Shown here piece after piece: positions 54,235-63,114 of a stretch of 64,000 nucleotides of DNA. Numbering within the stretch: position 1 is the first letter of the stretch; the number at the start of each line of letters is the position of its first letter. Origin of the DNA: Collinsella aerofaciens ATCC 25986 (GTDB lineage: Bacteria; Actinomycetota; Coriobacteriia; Coriobacteriales; Coriobacteriaceae); NCBI RefSeq assembly GCF_010509075.1, contig NZ_CP048433.1:434001-498000 (forward strand), read 5' to 3'. The notes below the pieces were generated by a model that was not told where the DNA came from, made no database searches, and saw nothing but the letters and a program-made list of their open reading frames with translations. A program made the position numbers and the translations under genes.

Positions 54235-54822
54235 ATGAGTCCCATTCAAATCGCCCTGCTGCTGCTCGCCGTTGCCGGCGTGTGGGCCATCGTTGAGCTC
54301 GCGCTTACCCTGCGCAAGACCCGCACCGTTGTCGACTCGCTCGATAAGACCGTCAACGACCTTAACAACACCATCGCCGAGGCTCAGCCTGTGGTGGCAA
54401 AGCTCGATGGCGCTGTCGATGAGCTTACGCCGGCGCTTGCTCAGATGGAGCCGCTGCTTAAGTCGAGCAAGACGGCAGTTGATGCCCTTACCTCCAATCT
54501 CGTAGAGGTCGAAGCCGTGGTTCGCGACATTTCCGAGGTTACGGGCAGCATGGCCGAGGCCAGCAATGCTGTGTCGAGCGTGACCGACTCTGCTGCCGGT
54601 GCTGTGCAGAAGCTCTTCAATAAGGTGAAGGCTCCTGCAGCCGATGCCGATCGCAAGCTCGCCGCTGCCGCTGCGGAGGCCGAGCAGCCTACCGAGCGCG
54701 TCCTAATTGGCGAGGACGAGGCCGCCGCGGGCGACGATGATGGTCAGAAGTCTGTATCCAAGCCGGCTCAGTATTACACCTATACGCCCGCCGAGACCTC
54801 TGAGGAGTCCTGCGATGAGTAG
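54235..54822 (+). CDS. DUF948-like membrane-anchored coiled-coil protein
   Basis: The 195-residue protein has one N-terminal membrane helix (about 5-24). A long Val/Leu/Asp/Ala helix with heptad character (30-115, VVDSLDKTVNDLNNTI and similar) resembles DUF948/YtxG general stress proteins. The C-terminus is Ala/Glu/Asp-rich and disordered. It starts with an ATG after GGGAGGA and overlaps the next gene by 8 bases. It is the first gene of a sigma-factor locus, so it may link a membrane signal to the sigma factor; that is inference. Confidence 0.7.
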   Translation: MSPIQIALLLLAVAGVWAIVELALTLRKTRTVVDSLDKTVNDLNNTIAEAQPVVAKLDGAVDELTPALAQMEPLLKSSKTAVDALTSNLVEVEAVVRDISEVTGSMAEASNAVSSVTDSAAGAVQKLFNKVKAPAADADRKLAAAAAEAEQPTERVLIGEDEAAAGDDDGQKSVSKPAQYYTYTPAETSEESCDE

Positions 54823-55192
54823 CGAAGCAACCTGCCCTATCACGCTGACCGTTGCCGGTGACCCGCGTCTCGCTCGCCTTGTGCGCATGACGGCAGCCAA
54901 CGTTGGTGCCCTGTGCTCTATGTCTGTCGATCGCATCGAGGACATCCGCATGGCTGCTGAGGAGGCTTTCATCTTTGGTTGCACCGCGGTCGACTGCGAT
55001 GACATCACCATCAAATTCGATGTCGATGAGACCCACGTTGGCATGACTATTACCTTTGGCGACCAGGCTACGGTCGATGAAGACGACCAGGCTGCGGTGT
55101 ATGCCGAGCTCATCCTCGCGAGCGTGTGCGACTCCTACGAAAAGACTACGGCGCCCCTGACGCTTTCCCTCGACCTCAAGGCGGATATCTAA
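54815..55192 (+). CDS. RsbW/SpoIIAB-like anti-sigma protein lacking ATP motifs
   Basis: The 125-residue protein aligns along its length with RsbW-type HATPase anti-sigma factors: RIEDIRMAAEEA corresponds to the helix carrying the N box. The ATP-binding residues are gone. The N-box EAxxN...H is EAFIF (E50-F54) followed by GCTAV, no DxG box is visible, and the GGxGL box is replaced by AVYAEL. It may still bind the sigma factor encoded 1 base downstream but is unlikely to act as an ATP-dependent kinase. It overlaps the DUF948-like gene by 8 bases. Confidence 0.68.
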   Translation: MSSEATCPITLTVAGDPRLARLVRMTAANVGALCSMSVDRIEDIRMAAEEAFIFGCTAVDCDDITIKFDVDETHVGMTITFGDQATVDEDDQAAVYAELILASVCDSYEKTTAPLTLSLDLKADI

Positions 55193-55193
55193 T

Positions 55194-55985
55194 ATGACCG
55201 AACGTTCCCGGAGCGGCAAGGCCGCTTGGGACAAGGAGAAAACCCGCGAGCTGTTTCGTCGTTACAAGGAGACCGGTGATCCGGACGCCCGTGAGCAGCT
55301 CGTCATGTCCCATATGAACCTGGTAAGGTTTCTTGCCAACAAATTTAAGAATCGCGGCGAGCCGCTCGACGACCTCATGCAGGTCGGCTATCTGGGCTTG
55401 CTCAAGGCTATCGACCGCTTTGACCCCGAGCGCGGACTCGAGTTCACAACGTTTGCAACACCCACTATCCTGGGCGAGATCAAACGCCATTTCCGCGACA
55501 AGGGCTGGAGCGTGCGCGTACCGCGTCGTCTGCAGGAGCTCTCGGCCAAGGTCAACCAAGCTACCGACAAACTTACCAACGAGCTGCAGCGTTCGCCCAA
55601 GGTTGAGGAGATCGCTGAGTATCTAGATGTGACTGTCGATGAGGTCCTCGAGGCTATGGAATCGTCTTCGGCCTATACCTCGGTGCCCATCGAGGCTCCT
55701 GGTGCGTCCGATTCCGACGATGCCCCTTCGATTCTTGACCGTTACGCCGACGACGACAACGAGCTCGACTTTACCGATGACCGCCTGGTGATCGAGGAAG
55801 CCATCCGCGATTTCTCGCCGCGCGAGCGCGAGGTGATCGAGCTGCGCTTTGTGAAGGGCATGACCCAGATCGAGATCGCCAAGAAGCTGGGTATTTCTCA
55901 GGTGCAGGTTTCGCGTCTGCTGCGCCGCACGCTTAAGAAGATTCAGGACAAGATCGACCCCGACGGAGTGATGATTCGTTCATGA
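55194..55985 (+). CDS. SigB/SigF/SigG-type alternative sigma factor
   Basis: The 263-residue sigma-70 family protein has region 2 (HMNLVRFLANKF, DDLMQVGYLGLLKAIDRFDPERG, FTTFATPTILGEIKRHFRD), region 3 (VPRRLQELSAKVNQA) and region 4 with HTH TQIEIAKKLGISQVQVSRLLRR. The GEIKRHFRDKGWSVRVPRR stretch is diagnostic of the stress/sporulation SigB/F/G group. It follows an anti-sigma-like gene by 1 base and overlaps the next gene by 4 bases. There is no sign of sporulation genes here, so a general stress role is more likely. Confidence 0.92.
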   Translation: MTERSRSGKAAWDKEKTRELFRRYKETGDPDAREQLVMSHMNLVRFLANKFKNRGEPLDDLMQVGYLGLLKAIDRFDPERGLEFTTFATPTILGEIKRHFRDKGWSVRVPRRLQELSAKVNQATDKLTNELQRSPKVEEIAEYLDVTVDEVLEAMESSSAYTSVPIEAPGASDSDDAPSILDRYADDDNELDFTDDRLVIEEAIRDFSPREREVIELRFVKGMTQIEIAKKLGISQVQVSRLLRRTLKKIQDKIDPDGVMIRS

Positions 55986-57391
55986 GTGAGCACCCCCAAC
56001 AAACCGATCGCGTGCTGCGCGACACCCGCATTCTGACGCTGCGCATTTGGGCTGTTGTCGGCTGCATTGTCATCGCCGCTGTCATCTTTAACCTTATGGG
56101 CATCCTGGCACCGGTTATTGAGTTTCTTGCCGTCGGTTCCATCATTGCTTTTGTGATGTCCCCGATCACCAACTGGCTCGAGCACCATGGCGTGAATCGC
56201 GGCATCGGTTCGCTTGTCGCGCTTATTGTTGTTGTTGCCGTGCTCGTCGGTGTCGTTTGCATCTTGTCGCCGATTCTCTTTGGTCAGATCATGGAAGTCC
56301 TGAGCCGCCTTCCCGAGCAGCTTCGTGTTGCGGGTGGCGATCTCAATGAGATGATCTCGCATGCCAAGACGCTCAACAACACGCCGCTCAAGGAGTATTT
56401 GGACGATAATCTTTCGTCCCTGGTTACCGTGGCATCGAAGTATGTGTCTCAGATTGCTGCCGAGCTTGGTCGCGGTGTGTTCCCGCTCATCACCAATACG
56501 GCCTCGCAGTTGTTCGTGATCTTCCTTGGTCTGGTGCTTGCCTACTGGATGGCCTGCGACTACCCTCGCATGCATCACGAGATTTGCACCATCATCGGTC
56601 AGGAGAAGGAGACTTCGTACCGCTTTATGGTCGCCATCCTTTCTCGCTCTGTCGGCGGCTACATGCGCGGTATGGTCGTGACGTCCATCTGCGGTGGTTT
56701 CCTCGCCTTTATCGGTTTTATGATTATCGGTCATCCGTATGCGGCGCTCATGGCTATCTTTACCGGTATCATGCATTTGGTTCCGGTCGTCGGTCCTTGG
56801 GTGAGCGCAGCAATCGCCACGGTACTCGGCTTCATGTTCAGTCCCATGTTGGCGTTATGGACGCTCATCGTGACAATGATCGCGCAAAACGTCACCGACA
56901 ATGTGATTTCGCCTAAGGTCATGCAGAGCTCGGTGCAGGTGCATCCCATCATGAGCCTCACGGCGCTCGTTATTGGCTCGGCACTCATGGGCCCCATCGG
57001 CATGATTATTGCCATCCCGCTGTGTGCGGCCCTCAAAGGTATCTTCGTGTACTACTTCGAGAATGAGACCGGCCGCCAGCTTGTGGCCTATGACGGCGCC
57101 GTGTTTAAGGGCACACCGTACCGCGATGCCGATGGCAACCCGGTCGCCGCCTACGATGCGCTCGGCGACGATACCTTCATCTACGAGTCCGAGCTCATCG
57201 GCAACGAGACTGCGCCCGAGGCCAAGGCCATGCCCAAGCCCGAGCTCGATAATCCCTGGATCAAGCTCTCGGGCCTGCAGCCCGATGCGACGGGTTTCTT
57301 CAAAAACCCCTTCGCCAAAGACGATGATTCCAACTCAGACGACGACACCAAAACCGGCATCGACGGCTCCATGGACGATGATGACAACTAG
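55982..57391 (+). CDS. AI-2E family membrane protein
   Basis: The 469-residue protein has about eight hydrophobic segments and the family pattern: PVIEFLAVGSIIAFVMSPI near the start, a periplasmic/loop helical region (about 95-160), and later GxxHLVPVVGPW-like and NVTDNVISPKVM motifs. Members export AI-2-like molecules or Na+/Li+; the actual substrate is unknown. The last 110 residues are a soluble acidic Asp-rich tail. It overlaps the sigma factor gene by 4 bases and is therefore probably co-expressed with it. Confidence 0.85.
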   Translation: MSEHPQQTDRVLRDTRILTLRIWAVVGCIVIAAVIFNLMGILAPVIEFLAVGSIIAFVMSPITNWLEHHGVNRGIGSLVALIVVVAVLVGVVCILSPILFGQIMEVLSRLPEQLRVAGGDLNEMISHAKTLNNTPLKEYLDDNLSSLVTVASKYVSQIAAELGRGVFPLITNTASQLFVIFLGLVLAYWMACDYPRMHHEICTIIGQEKETSYRFMVAILSRSVGGYMRGMVVTSICGGFLAFIGFMIIGHPYAALMAIFTGIMHLVPVVGPWVSAAIATVLGFMFSPMLALWTLIVTMIAQNVTDNVISPKVMQSSVQVHPIMSLTALVIGSALMGPIGMIIAIPLCAALKGIFVYYFENETGRQLVAYDGAVFKGTPYRDADGNPVAAYDALGDDTFIYESELIGNETAPEAKAMPKPELDNPWIKLSGLQPDATGFFKNPFAKDDDSNSDDDTKTGIDGSMDDDDN

Positions 57392-57441
57392 CGGGGTAAT
57401 TCGGATTAATATTCATACGCGCTAACATGCAATTTCGCTGA

Positions 57442-57471
57442 AGGGCCGGCATTGTGCCGGCCCTCTTTTTT
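57442..57471 (+). terminator. Terminator after the AI-2E family gene
   Basis: A perfect 9-bp AGGGCCGGC/GCCGGCCCT stem with loop ATTGT is followed by CTTTTTT. Confidence 0.88.
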
Positions 57472-57497
57472 GCACTTGCGCGGTGGGATGGTAATAT
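57470..57497 (+). promoter_or_regulatory. Promoter of the alaS operon
   Basis: TTGCAC at 57470-57475 and TAATAT at 57492-57497 are 16 bases apart, immediately after the preceding terminator and about 45 bases before alaS. Confidence 0.65.
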
Positions 57498-57543
57498 CGT
57501 TACGTTTGAACTGTTTCGATGTGAAACCGAGGAGATTCCCTCT

Positions 57544-60201
57544 ATGAGTGCTGACTACCCGTCAATGACTACGGCCGAGATCCGCTCCAAGTTCCTCAAC
57601 TTCTTTGAGGAGCGCGGTCTTAAGCTCTATCCTTCTTCGTCCCTCGTCCCCGACGATCCTTCGCTGCTGCTTGCCAACGCTGGCATGAACCAGTTTAAGG
57701 AGTACTACCAGGGCAAGAAGACCATGAAGGAGATCGGCGCTATCTCCTGCCAGAAGTGCGTCCGCACCAACGACATCGATTGCATCGGCGAGGATGGCCG
57801 TCACCTGTCCTTCTTCGAGATGCTCGGCGACTTCTCCTTTGGCGGCGTCTCCAAGCAGCAGGCCTGCGCCTGGGCCTTTGAGCTCATCACCAAGGAGTTC
57901 AAGCTGCCGCTCGACCGCCTGTACTTTACCGTCTTTACCGAGGACGATGAGACCCACGACGTGTGGCGTTCTCTGGGCGTTGCTGAGGACCACATCTCCC
58001 GCCTGGGCGAGGACGACAACTTCTGGGCTGCTGGCCCCACCGGTCCCTGCGGTCCGTGCTCAGAGATCTACTTTGACATGGGCGAGGAGGTCGGCTGCGG
58101 CAGCCCCGACTGCAAGCCCGGCTGCGACTGCGACCGCTTCCTGGAGTTCTGGAACCTCGTCTTTACCCAGTATGACCGCCAGGAGGACGGCTCCATGCCG
58201 GAGCTGCCGCACCGCAACCTCGATACGGGTATGGGCCTTGAGCGCATGGCCGCCATCATGCAGCACAAGACCGCCAATTACGACGGCGACTTGATGCAGC
58301 ATCTCATCAAGCTGGGCGAGGAGATCAGCGGCAAGACCTATGACGCCGACGATTACTCCGGCGCCAGCCGCTCCCTGCGCATCATCGCCGATCACTCCCG
58401 TGCCGTCGACTTTATGATCTCGGACGGCATCCTGCCCGGTAACGAGGGTCGCGAGTACGTCCTTCGCCGTCTGCTCCGCCGTGCCGTGTTCCACGGTCGC
58501 CTGCTGGGCATCGAGGGTGCTTTCCTGACCAAGTTCATCGACGAGGTCAATGCTCAGATGGGCGAGGCCTATCCTGAGCTGCTCAAGAACGTCGCGCTCG
58601 TCAAGGGTATCGTCGCCTCCGAGGAGGAGCGCTTCTCCACGACGCTCGACAACGGTCGCGTCTACCTGGATGAGGCCCTGGCAGCGCTTGCCGAGGGTGC
58701 TGCGCTTCCGGGCGATGTTGCCTTTAAGCTGCACGACACCTTTGGTTTCCCCATCGACCTAACCGTCGAGATCGCCGGCACCGCTGGTCACGACGTCGAC
58801 ATGGACGGCTTCACTGCCTGCATGGAGGACCAGAAGGCCCGCGCCCGCGCCAATGCCAAGGGCGACGCCTGGGGCAGCTTCAACGACGTGTGGGTCGAGC
58901 TTTCCGACAAGGTCGCAGCGTCCGAGTTCGACGGCTATGACAACGATGTGATCGAGGGCGCCAAGGTTGTCGCCATCGTGCGCAACGGCGAGTCCGTCGA
59001 GTCCGCTGCCGCCGGCGAGGACGTCGAGGTTGTGCTCGACCGAACCCCGTTCTATGCCGAGATGGGTGGTCAGCAGGGCGATGCCGGCAAGCTTTCCGCC
59101 GAGGGCGTTGTTCTGACCGTTGCCGACACCAAGAACCACAACGGCCTGTATGCCCACGTCGCGCACGTTGCCGATGGCACGCTGACTGTCGGTGCCGCTG
59201 TTACCGCCGCGCTCGACGCCGAGCGCCGTGGCTTCCTGCGCCGCAACCACACCGCCACGCACCTGCTCGACGCCGCCCTTAAGCAGGTCCTGGGCGAGCA
59301 CGTCTCCCAGGCCGGCTCGCTGGTGACGCCCGAGCACCTGCGCTTTGACTTTACGCACTTCGAGGCCCTGTCCTCCGAGCAGCTCAAGGCTGTCGAGGAC
59401 CTGGTCAACCAGCAGATCTTCGCTTCCAAGCCGGTCGTGACCCGTGTCATGGGCATCGACGAGGCTAAGGCTGCCGGCGCTGTCGCCCTGTTTGGCGAGA
59501 AGTATGGCGACGTCGTCCGCGTTGTCTCCGTGGGGGCTGAGGACCAGCCGTTCTCCCGCGAACTCTGCGGTGGCACACACGCTGCCAACACCGCCGAGAT
59601 CGGCCTGTTCAAGATCATTTCCGAGTCCTCCACGGGCTCCAATGTCCGCCGTATCGAGGCCGTGACCTCTAAGGGTGCCCTCGACTATATGGCCGACCGC
59701 CTGGCACTCGTTGACGCCGCTGCTACTGCGCTCAAGTGCCGCGTGGATGAGGTTCCCGCTCGCATGGAGAACCTGCAGGCCGAGCTGCGCGAGACGTCCA
59801 ATAAGCTCAAGAAGGCTCTGACCGGTGGCTCCTCCGACGCCATCTCCAGCGCCATCGAGGGCGCCGTCGAGCTCGACGGCTATAAGCTCGTTGTCGCTGA
59901 GCTCCAGGGCCTTGAGGCTGCCGACCTGCGCAACGTATGGGATACCGTTCATCAGAAGGTCGCCGGCCCTGTCGCTTGTGTCGTCGCCAGCGTGACTGAG
60001 AAGGGCACTCCGGCCCTGCTCGCTGCCGGCTCCGATGACGCCGTCAAGGCCGGTTTCCACGCCGGTAACGTGATCAAGCAGATCGCGGGTCTGGTCGACG
60101 GTCGCGGTGGCGGTCGTCCCAACATGGCCCAGGCCGGTGGCAAGAATGCTGCCGGCATCGCCGATGCCCTCGCGGCCGCTAAGACCGCGCTCGGCGCCTA
60201 A
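57544..60201 (+). CDS. alaS: Alanyl-tRNA synthetase
   Basis: This class II synthetase charges tRNA-Ala and edits Ser/Gly. The 885-residue protein has the catalytic domain with SSSLVPDDPSLLLANAGM and FFEMLGDFSFGG, the tRNA-binding domain, and an editing domain with zinc ligands H569/H573 (NHTATHLL) and C675/H679 (CGGTHAANT). A coiled coil and the C-terminal C-Ala domain (GGGRPNMAQAGG) follow. ATG 57544 has GAGGAG upstream. ruvX and mltG follow closely, a common cluster. Confidence 0.96.
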   Translation: MSADYPSMTTAEIRSKFLNFFEERGLKLYPSSSLVPDDPSLLLANAGMNQFKEYYQGKKTMKEIGAISCQKCVRTNDIDCIGEDGRHLSFFEMLGDFSFGGVSKQQACAWAFELITKEFKLPLDRLYFTVFTEDDETHDVWRSLGVAEDHISRLGEDDNFWAAGPTGPCGPCSEIYFDMGEEVGCGSPDCKPGCDCDRFLEFWNLVFTQYDRQEDGSMPELPHRNLDTGMGLERMAAIMQHKTANYDGDLMQHLIKLGEEISGKTYDADDYSGASRSLRIIADHSRAVDFMISDGILPGNEGREYVLRRLLRRAVFHGRLLGIEGAFLTKFIDEVNAQMGEAYPELLKNVALVKGIVASEEERFSTTLDNGRVYLDEALAALAEGAALPGDVAFKLHDTFGFPIDLTVEIAGTAGHDVDMDGFTACMEDQKARARANAKGDAWGSFNDVWVELSDKVAASEFDGYDNDVIEGAKVVAIVRNGESVESAAAGEDVEVVLDRTPFYAEMGGQQGDAGKLSAEGVVLTVADTKNHNGLYAHVAHVADGTLTVGAAVTAALDAERRGFLRRNHTATHLLDAALKQVLGEHVSQAGSLVTPEHLRFDFTHFEALSSEQLKAVEDLVNQQIFASKPVVTRVMGIDEAKAAGAVALFGEKYGDVVRVVSVGAEDQPFSRELCGGTHAANTAEIGLFKIISESSTGSNVRRIEAVTSKGALDYMADRLALVDAAATALKCRVDEVPARMENLQAELRETSNKLKKALTGGSSDAISSAIEGAVELDGYKLVVAELQGLEAADLRNVWDTVHQKVAGPVACVVASVTEKGTPALLAAGSDDAVKAGFHAGNVIKQIAGLVDGRGGGRPNMAQAGGKNAAGIADALAAAKTALGA

Positions 60202-60218
60202 GAATCTAAGAAGTCGCT

Positions 60219-60647
60219 GTGGTTGCGCTCGCGCTGGACATAGGGGAGACCAGGATTGGCATCGCCGTCTCGAGCCGTGATGGCAAGATGGCGATGCCTG
60301 TCAAGGTGCTTCCGGCTGCCGAGGTCACCGGTATGGCCAAGACGTTCCGCTACCTGGTTGAGGACTATGAGCCCGACATCCTGGTAAGCGGACGTCCCCT
60401 GACCATGGCCGGTGAGCCCGGCCCTCAGGCCGAGCGCGTTGCCGCTGTGGCGCAAAAGATTGCCGACGAGCTCGATCTTCCGTTGGAGTTTGAGGACGAG
60501 CGTCTGTCCTCGCAAGAGGCTAAGCGTATCCTGCGCGAGCAGGGACTCAACGAAAAGCAGATGAGGGGCAAGATCGACATGATTGCCGCCAGCCTGTTTT
60601 TGCAGACGTGGCTCGATCGTAAAAACGAGGAGGTTTCGCATGCCTAG
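60219..60647 (+). CDS. ruvX: YqgF/RuvX RNase H-fold nuclease
   Basis: YqgF is an RNase H-like nuclease implicated in processing the 16S rRNA 5' end and formerly proposed as a Holliday-junction resolvase. The 142-residue protein has LALDIGETRIGIAVS with the catalytic Asp7, VSGRPLTMAGEPGPQA, and the C-terminal FEDERLSSQEAKR and GKIDMIAASLFLQ with the second Asp. The start is a GTG at 60219 with a weak SD. It overlaps mltG by 8 bases. Confidence 0.9.
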   Translation: MVALALDIGETRIGIAVSSRDGKMAMPVKVLPAAEVTGMAKTFRYLVEDYEPDILVSGRPLTMAGEPGPQAERVAAVAQKIADELDLPLEFEDERLSSQEAKRILREQGLNEKQMRGKIDMIAASLFLQTWLDRKNEEVSHA

Positions 60648-62073
60648 CGCTTCCAATCCGCGCCAGCAGAATCGTACACGGCAGCCGGCGTCGCGCCCTG
60701 CCCAGCCTGGCCAGCGTCCGGCACAGCCGACGCAGCGCGCAGCTCAGCCTGCCGCGCGCCCGGCGCAGTCCTTCTCTAGTTCGGCCCAACCTGTTCAACG
60801 GACGGGTCAGCAGCCTTCCGCTCGTTCGGTTCAGCATTCGGCTTCTCACGCGGCTCAACAGCCCACTGCTCGTACGGCCCAGACTGCAGGCGGCACCCGC
60901 TTTAAGCAGCAGGCACCTACCCAGCGAACTCAGGCCCCTCAATCGCATTCGCATCACGCTCGCGGTTCGCATGGCGTTGCTCCGGCGACCCGCTCGAGCT
61001 ACAACACGCATGCTCGTCGCGGTGCTCAAAAGAAGAGTTCTCCGGTTCCCATGATCATCGGCGTTGTGGTGTCGGTGCTCGCGCTTGCTGCGATCGCTTT
61101 CTTTGTCGTGCCGGCCGTCAAGGGCTTCTTTGCCGGTGAGGATACGAAGGTCACGGCTGGTCAGCAGGTTACGGTGACCATTCCCGATGGTGCTTCGGGC
61201 GATACTATCGCCTCGATTCTCTCCGAGAACCATATCGTCGAAAATCCCAAGGATTATTATGCGGCGGTGAAAAAGCTCAACGCCGATATGTCGCTCAAGC
61301 CTGGTGATTATTCGTTCACCACACTCATGGATGCGACCAAGGTTGTTCAGCAGCTCATGGAAGGCCCCAACGCGGGCTCCAATGCGCTGACTATCCCTGA
61401 GGGCCTGACGGTCGATCAAGTCGCCGACCGTGTGGCCCAGGCCTACGACAGCATCTCTAAGGAAGACTTCCTCAACCAGGCCAAGGCCTCCAACTACGTG
61501 GACGACTATAGCTTCCTTAAGGACGCCGCTAACGACTCGCTCGAGGGTTTCTTGTTCCCCAAGACCTATTCGTTGGGTGATTCGCCGACGGCCGATGGCG
61601 TGATTCGCGCTATGCTCGATCAGTTTAAGACCGAGTACAAGTCGCTTGACTTTGCGAGCTGCGAAGCCAAGATCAAGGAACGCTACGGTGTGGAGATGTC
61701 CGACTACGACATCGTCAACTTGGCCTCTATCGTTGAGCGCGAGGGCCTCAACGCCGATCAACGTGCGCATGTGGCCTCGGTTTTCTACAACCGCCTTGCC
61801 GGCAAGCTCGATGGCCTGCGCTATCTCAATAGCGATGCGACTATGATGTATGTCACCGGTGGCGAGGTTACCGCCGACGACCTGCAGAGCGATAGTCCGT
61901 ATAACACCTATAAGCATGAGGGCCTGCCGCCCACGCCCATCTGCTCTCCGTCGCTCGAGGCGCTCAAGGCCACCCTTGAGCCGACCGACTCCGATGACCT
62001 GTATTTCTACATTACGCAGGACGAGGAGTACTTCTCGCAAACCTACGAAGAGCATCAACAGTCTTGGAATTAG
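60640..62073 (+). CDS. mltG: Endolytic murein transglycosylase MltG
   Basis: MltG cleaves nascent glycan strands at the outer face of the membrane and terminates them. The 477-residue protein begins with about 130 cytoplasmic residues rich in Gln, Pro, Ala, Ser and Arg (low complexity). A membrane helix at about 136-158 and a LysM-like segment (about 170-220) follow. The YceG domain carries the catalytic Glu366 in ASIVEREGL, then YFYIT near the end. The cytoplasmic tail is much longer than in E. coli. The SD GAGGAGGT lies inside ruvX. Confidence 0.93.
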   Translation: MPSASNPRQQNRTRQPASRPAQPGQRPAQPTQRAAQPAARPAQSFSSSAQPVQRTGQQPSARSVQHSASHAAQQPTARTAQTAGGTRFKQQAPTQRTQAPQSHSHHARGSHGVAPATRSSYNTHARRGAQKKSSPVPMIIGVVVSVLALAAIAFFVVPAVKGFFAGEDTKVTAGQQVTVTIPDGASGDTIASILSENHIVENPKDYYAAVKKLNADMSLKPGDYSFTTLMDATKVVQQLMEGPNAGSNALTIPEGLTVDQVADRVAQAYDSISKEDFLNQAKASNYVDDYSFLKDAANDSLEGFLFPKTYSLGDSPTADGVIRAMLDQFKTEYKSLDFASCEAKIKERYGVEMSDYDIVNLASIVEREGLNADQRAHVASVFYNRLAGKLDGLRYLNSDATMMYVTGGEVTADDLQSDSPYNTYKHEGLPPTPICSPSLEALKATLEPTDSDDLYFYITQDEEYFSQTYEEHQQSWN

Positions 62074-62074
62074 C

Positions 62075-62572
62075 ATGAGGATTTTTAGCCCCAAACGTTA
62101 CGTTGCCTCGGTCGATCGCATCGACCTTAATACCCTGTGGGCCGACGGCAAGCGCGCCATTCTGCTCGATCGCGATAACACCTTGGTGCCGCGCGACACC
62201 GAGCAGGTTCCCGCCGGGGTTTCCGCTTGGCTCGACGCCGCCCGCGCCAAAGGCTTTAAGCTGTGCATGGTGTCCAACAACTGGCATCGCGACCAGGTCA
62301 TGAGCTCTGCACGTGAGCTGGGACTCGAGGCCATCAGCCACGCCATGAAGCCGGCGCCGTTTGCCCTCAAGGCGGGTCTTAAGCGCCTCGGCGCCACGGC
62401 CGAAGAGGCGGTGCTGATCGGTGATCAGCTCTACACTGACGTGTGGAGCGGTAATTTCGCCGGCGTCGATACCATCCTGGTAAAGCCGCAGGCGACGCAG
62501 GACCTGTGGTATACGCAGATCTTCCGTATCTTTGAGCGCCGGGCCCTGCGCGACCTTCCCTGCGAGGAATAG
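62075..62572 (+). CDS. YqeG-type HAD phosphatase
   Basis: The 165-residue protein is a class IIIA HAD phosphatase of the YqeG family. Motif I is LLDRDNTLVPRD, motif II is MVSNN, motif III includes the Lys in MKPAPFALKAG, and motif IV is IGDQLYTDVWSGN. The substrate is unknown; in Gram-positives yqeG usually adjoins aroE/yqeH, and here it adjoins shikimate-pathway-type genes. The ATG at 62075 starts 1 base after the mltG stop. Confidence 0.88.
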   Translation: MRIFSPKRYVASVDRIDLNTLWADGKRAILLDRDNTLVPRDTEQVPAGVSAWLDAARAKGFKLCMVSNNWHRDQVMSSARELGLEAISHAMKPAPFALKAGLKRLGATAEEAVLIGDQLYTDVWSGNFAGVDTILVKPQATQDLWYTQIFRIFERRALRDLPCEE

Positions 62573-62580
62573 GTCTCGCT

Positions 62581-63114
62581 ATGTCCCAGCACACCAAACA
62601 CGGCTGCGACCATATCTTCTTTATCGGCTTTTTGGGCGCGGGCAAGTCGACGCTCGCGCGCAACGTCGGCACCATGTTCAAGCGGCGTTTTATCGATACC
62701 GACCGCCTGGTCGTGCGCCGTTGCGGCAAGTCGGTAACCGAGATTTTTGAGACCGAGGGCGAGGATCGTTTTCGCGAGCTCGAGACCTCGGCGCTCCGTT
62801 CGCTCCAAAGTGAGCGCAGCCTGTTGGTTTCGTGCGGGGGCGGTATCGTCGAGACGCCGGTGAATATTGAGCTGATGCACGAAATGGGTACGTGCGTGTA
62901 CCTCGAGGGCGACTTCGAGGATTCGATTCGCCAGATTCGTCGGTCCGACACGCGCCCCGATTTCCGCTCGCCCGAGCATGCCGCGCGCCTGTTTGAGCAT
63001 CGCCGTCCGCTGTATCGACAGGCCGCCGACCTTACCCTTGATATTCGCAACAAGTCCTTCGAGGACGTTTCCTACCTTTGTGCCGAGATGCTTTTGGAGC
63101 GTGGACTGCTATGA
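62581..63114 (+). CDS. aroK: Shikimate kinase
   Basis: AroK phosphorylates shikimate at the 3-hydroxyl using ATP, in chorismate and aromatic amino acid synthesis. The 177-residue product has the P-loop GFLGAGKSTLA near residues 16-26, FIDTDRLV (substrate-binding Asp), FRELETSAL, SCGGGIV, and the lid R (RRSDTRPDF), followed by HRRPLYRQAADL. It overlaps the following aroB-like gene by 4 bases (ATGA), so the two are translationally coupled. Confidence 0.92.
   Translation: MSQHTKHGCDHIFFIGFLGAGKSTLARNVGTMFKRRFIDTDRLVVRRCGKSVTEIFETEGEDRFRELETSALRSLQSERSLLVSCGGGIVETPVNIELMHEMGTCVYLEGDFEDSIRQIRRSDTRPDFRSPEHAARLFEHRRPLYRQAADLTLDIRNKSFEDVSYLCAEMLLERGLL

Noticed and set aside
57392-57543. T-box or other riboswitch for alaS
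   Set aside because: Only about 45 bases lie between the promoter and start; too short for an aptamer.
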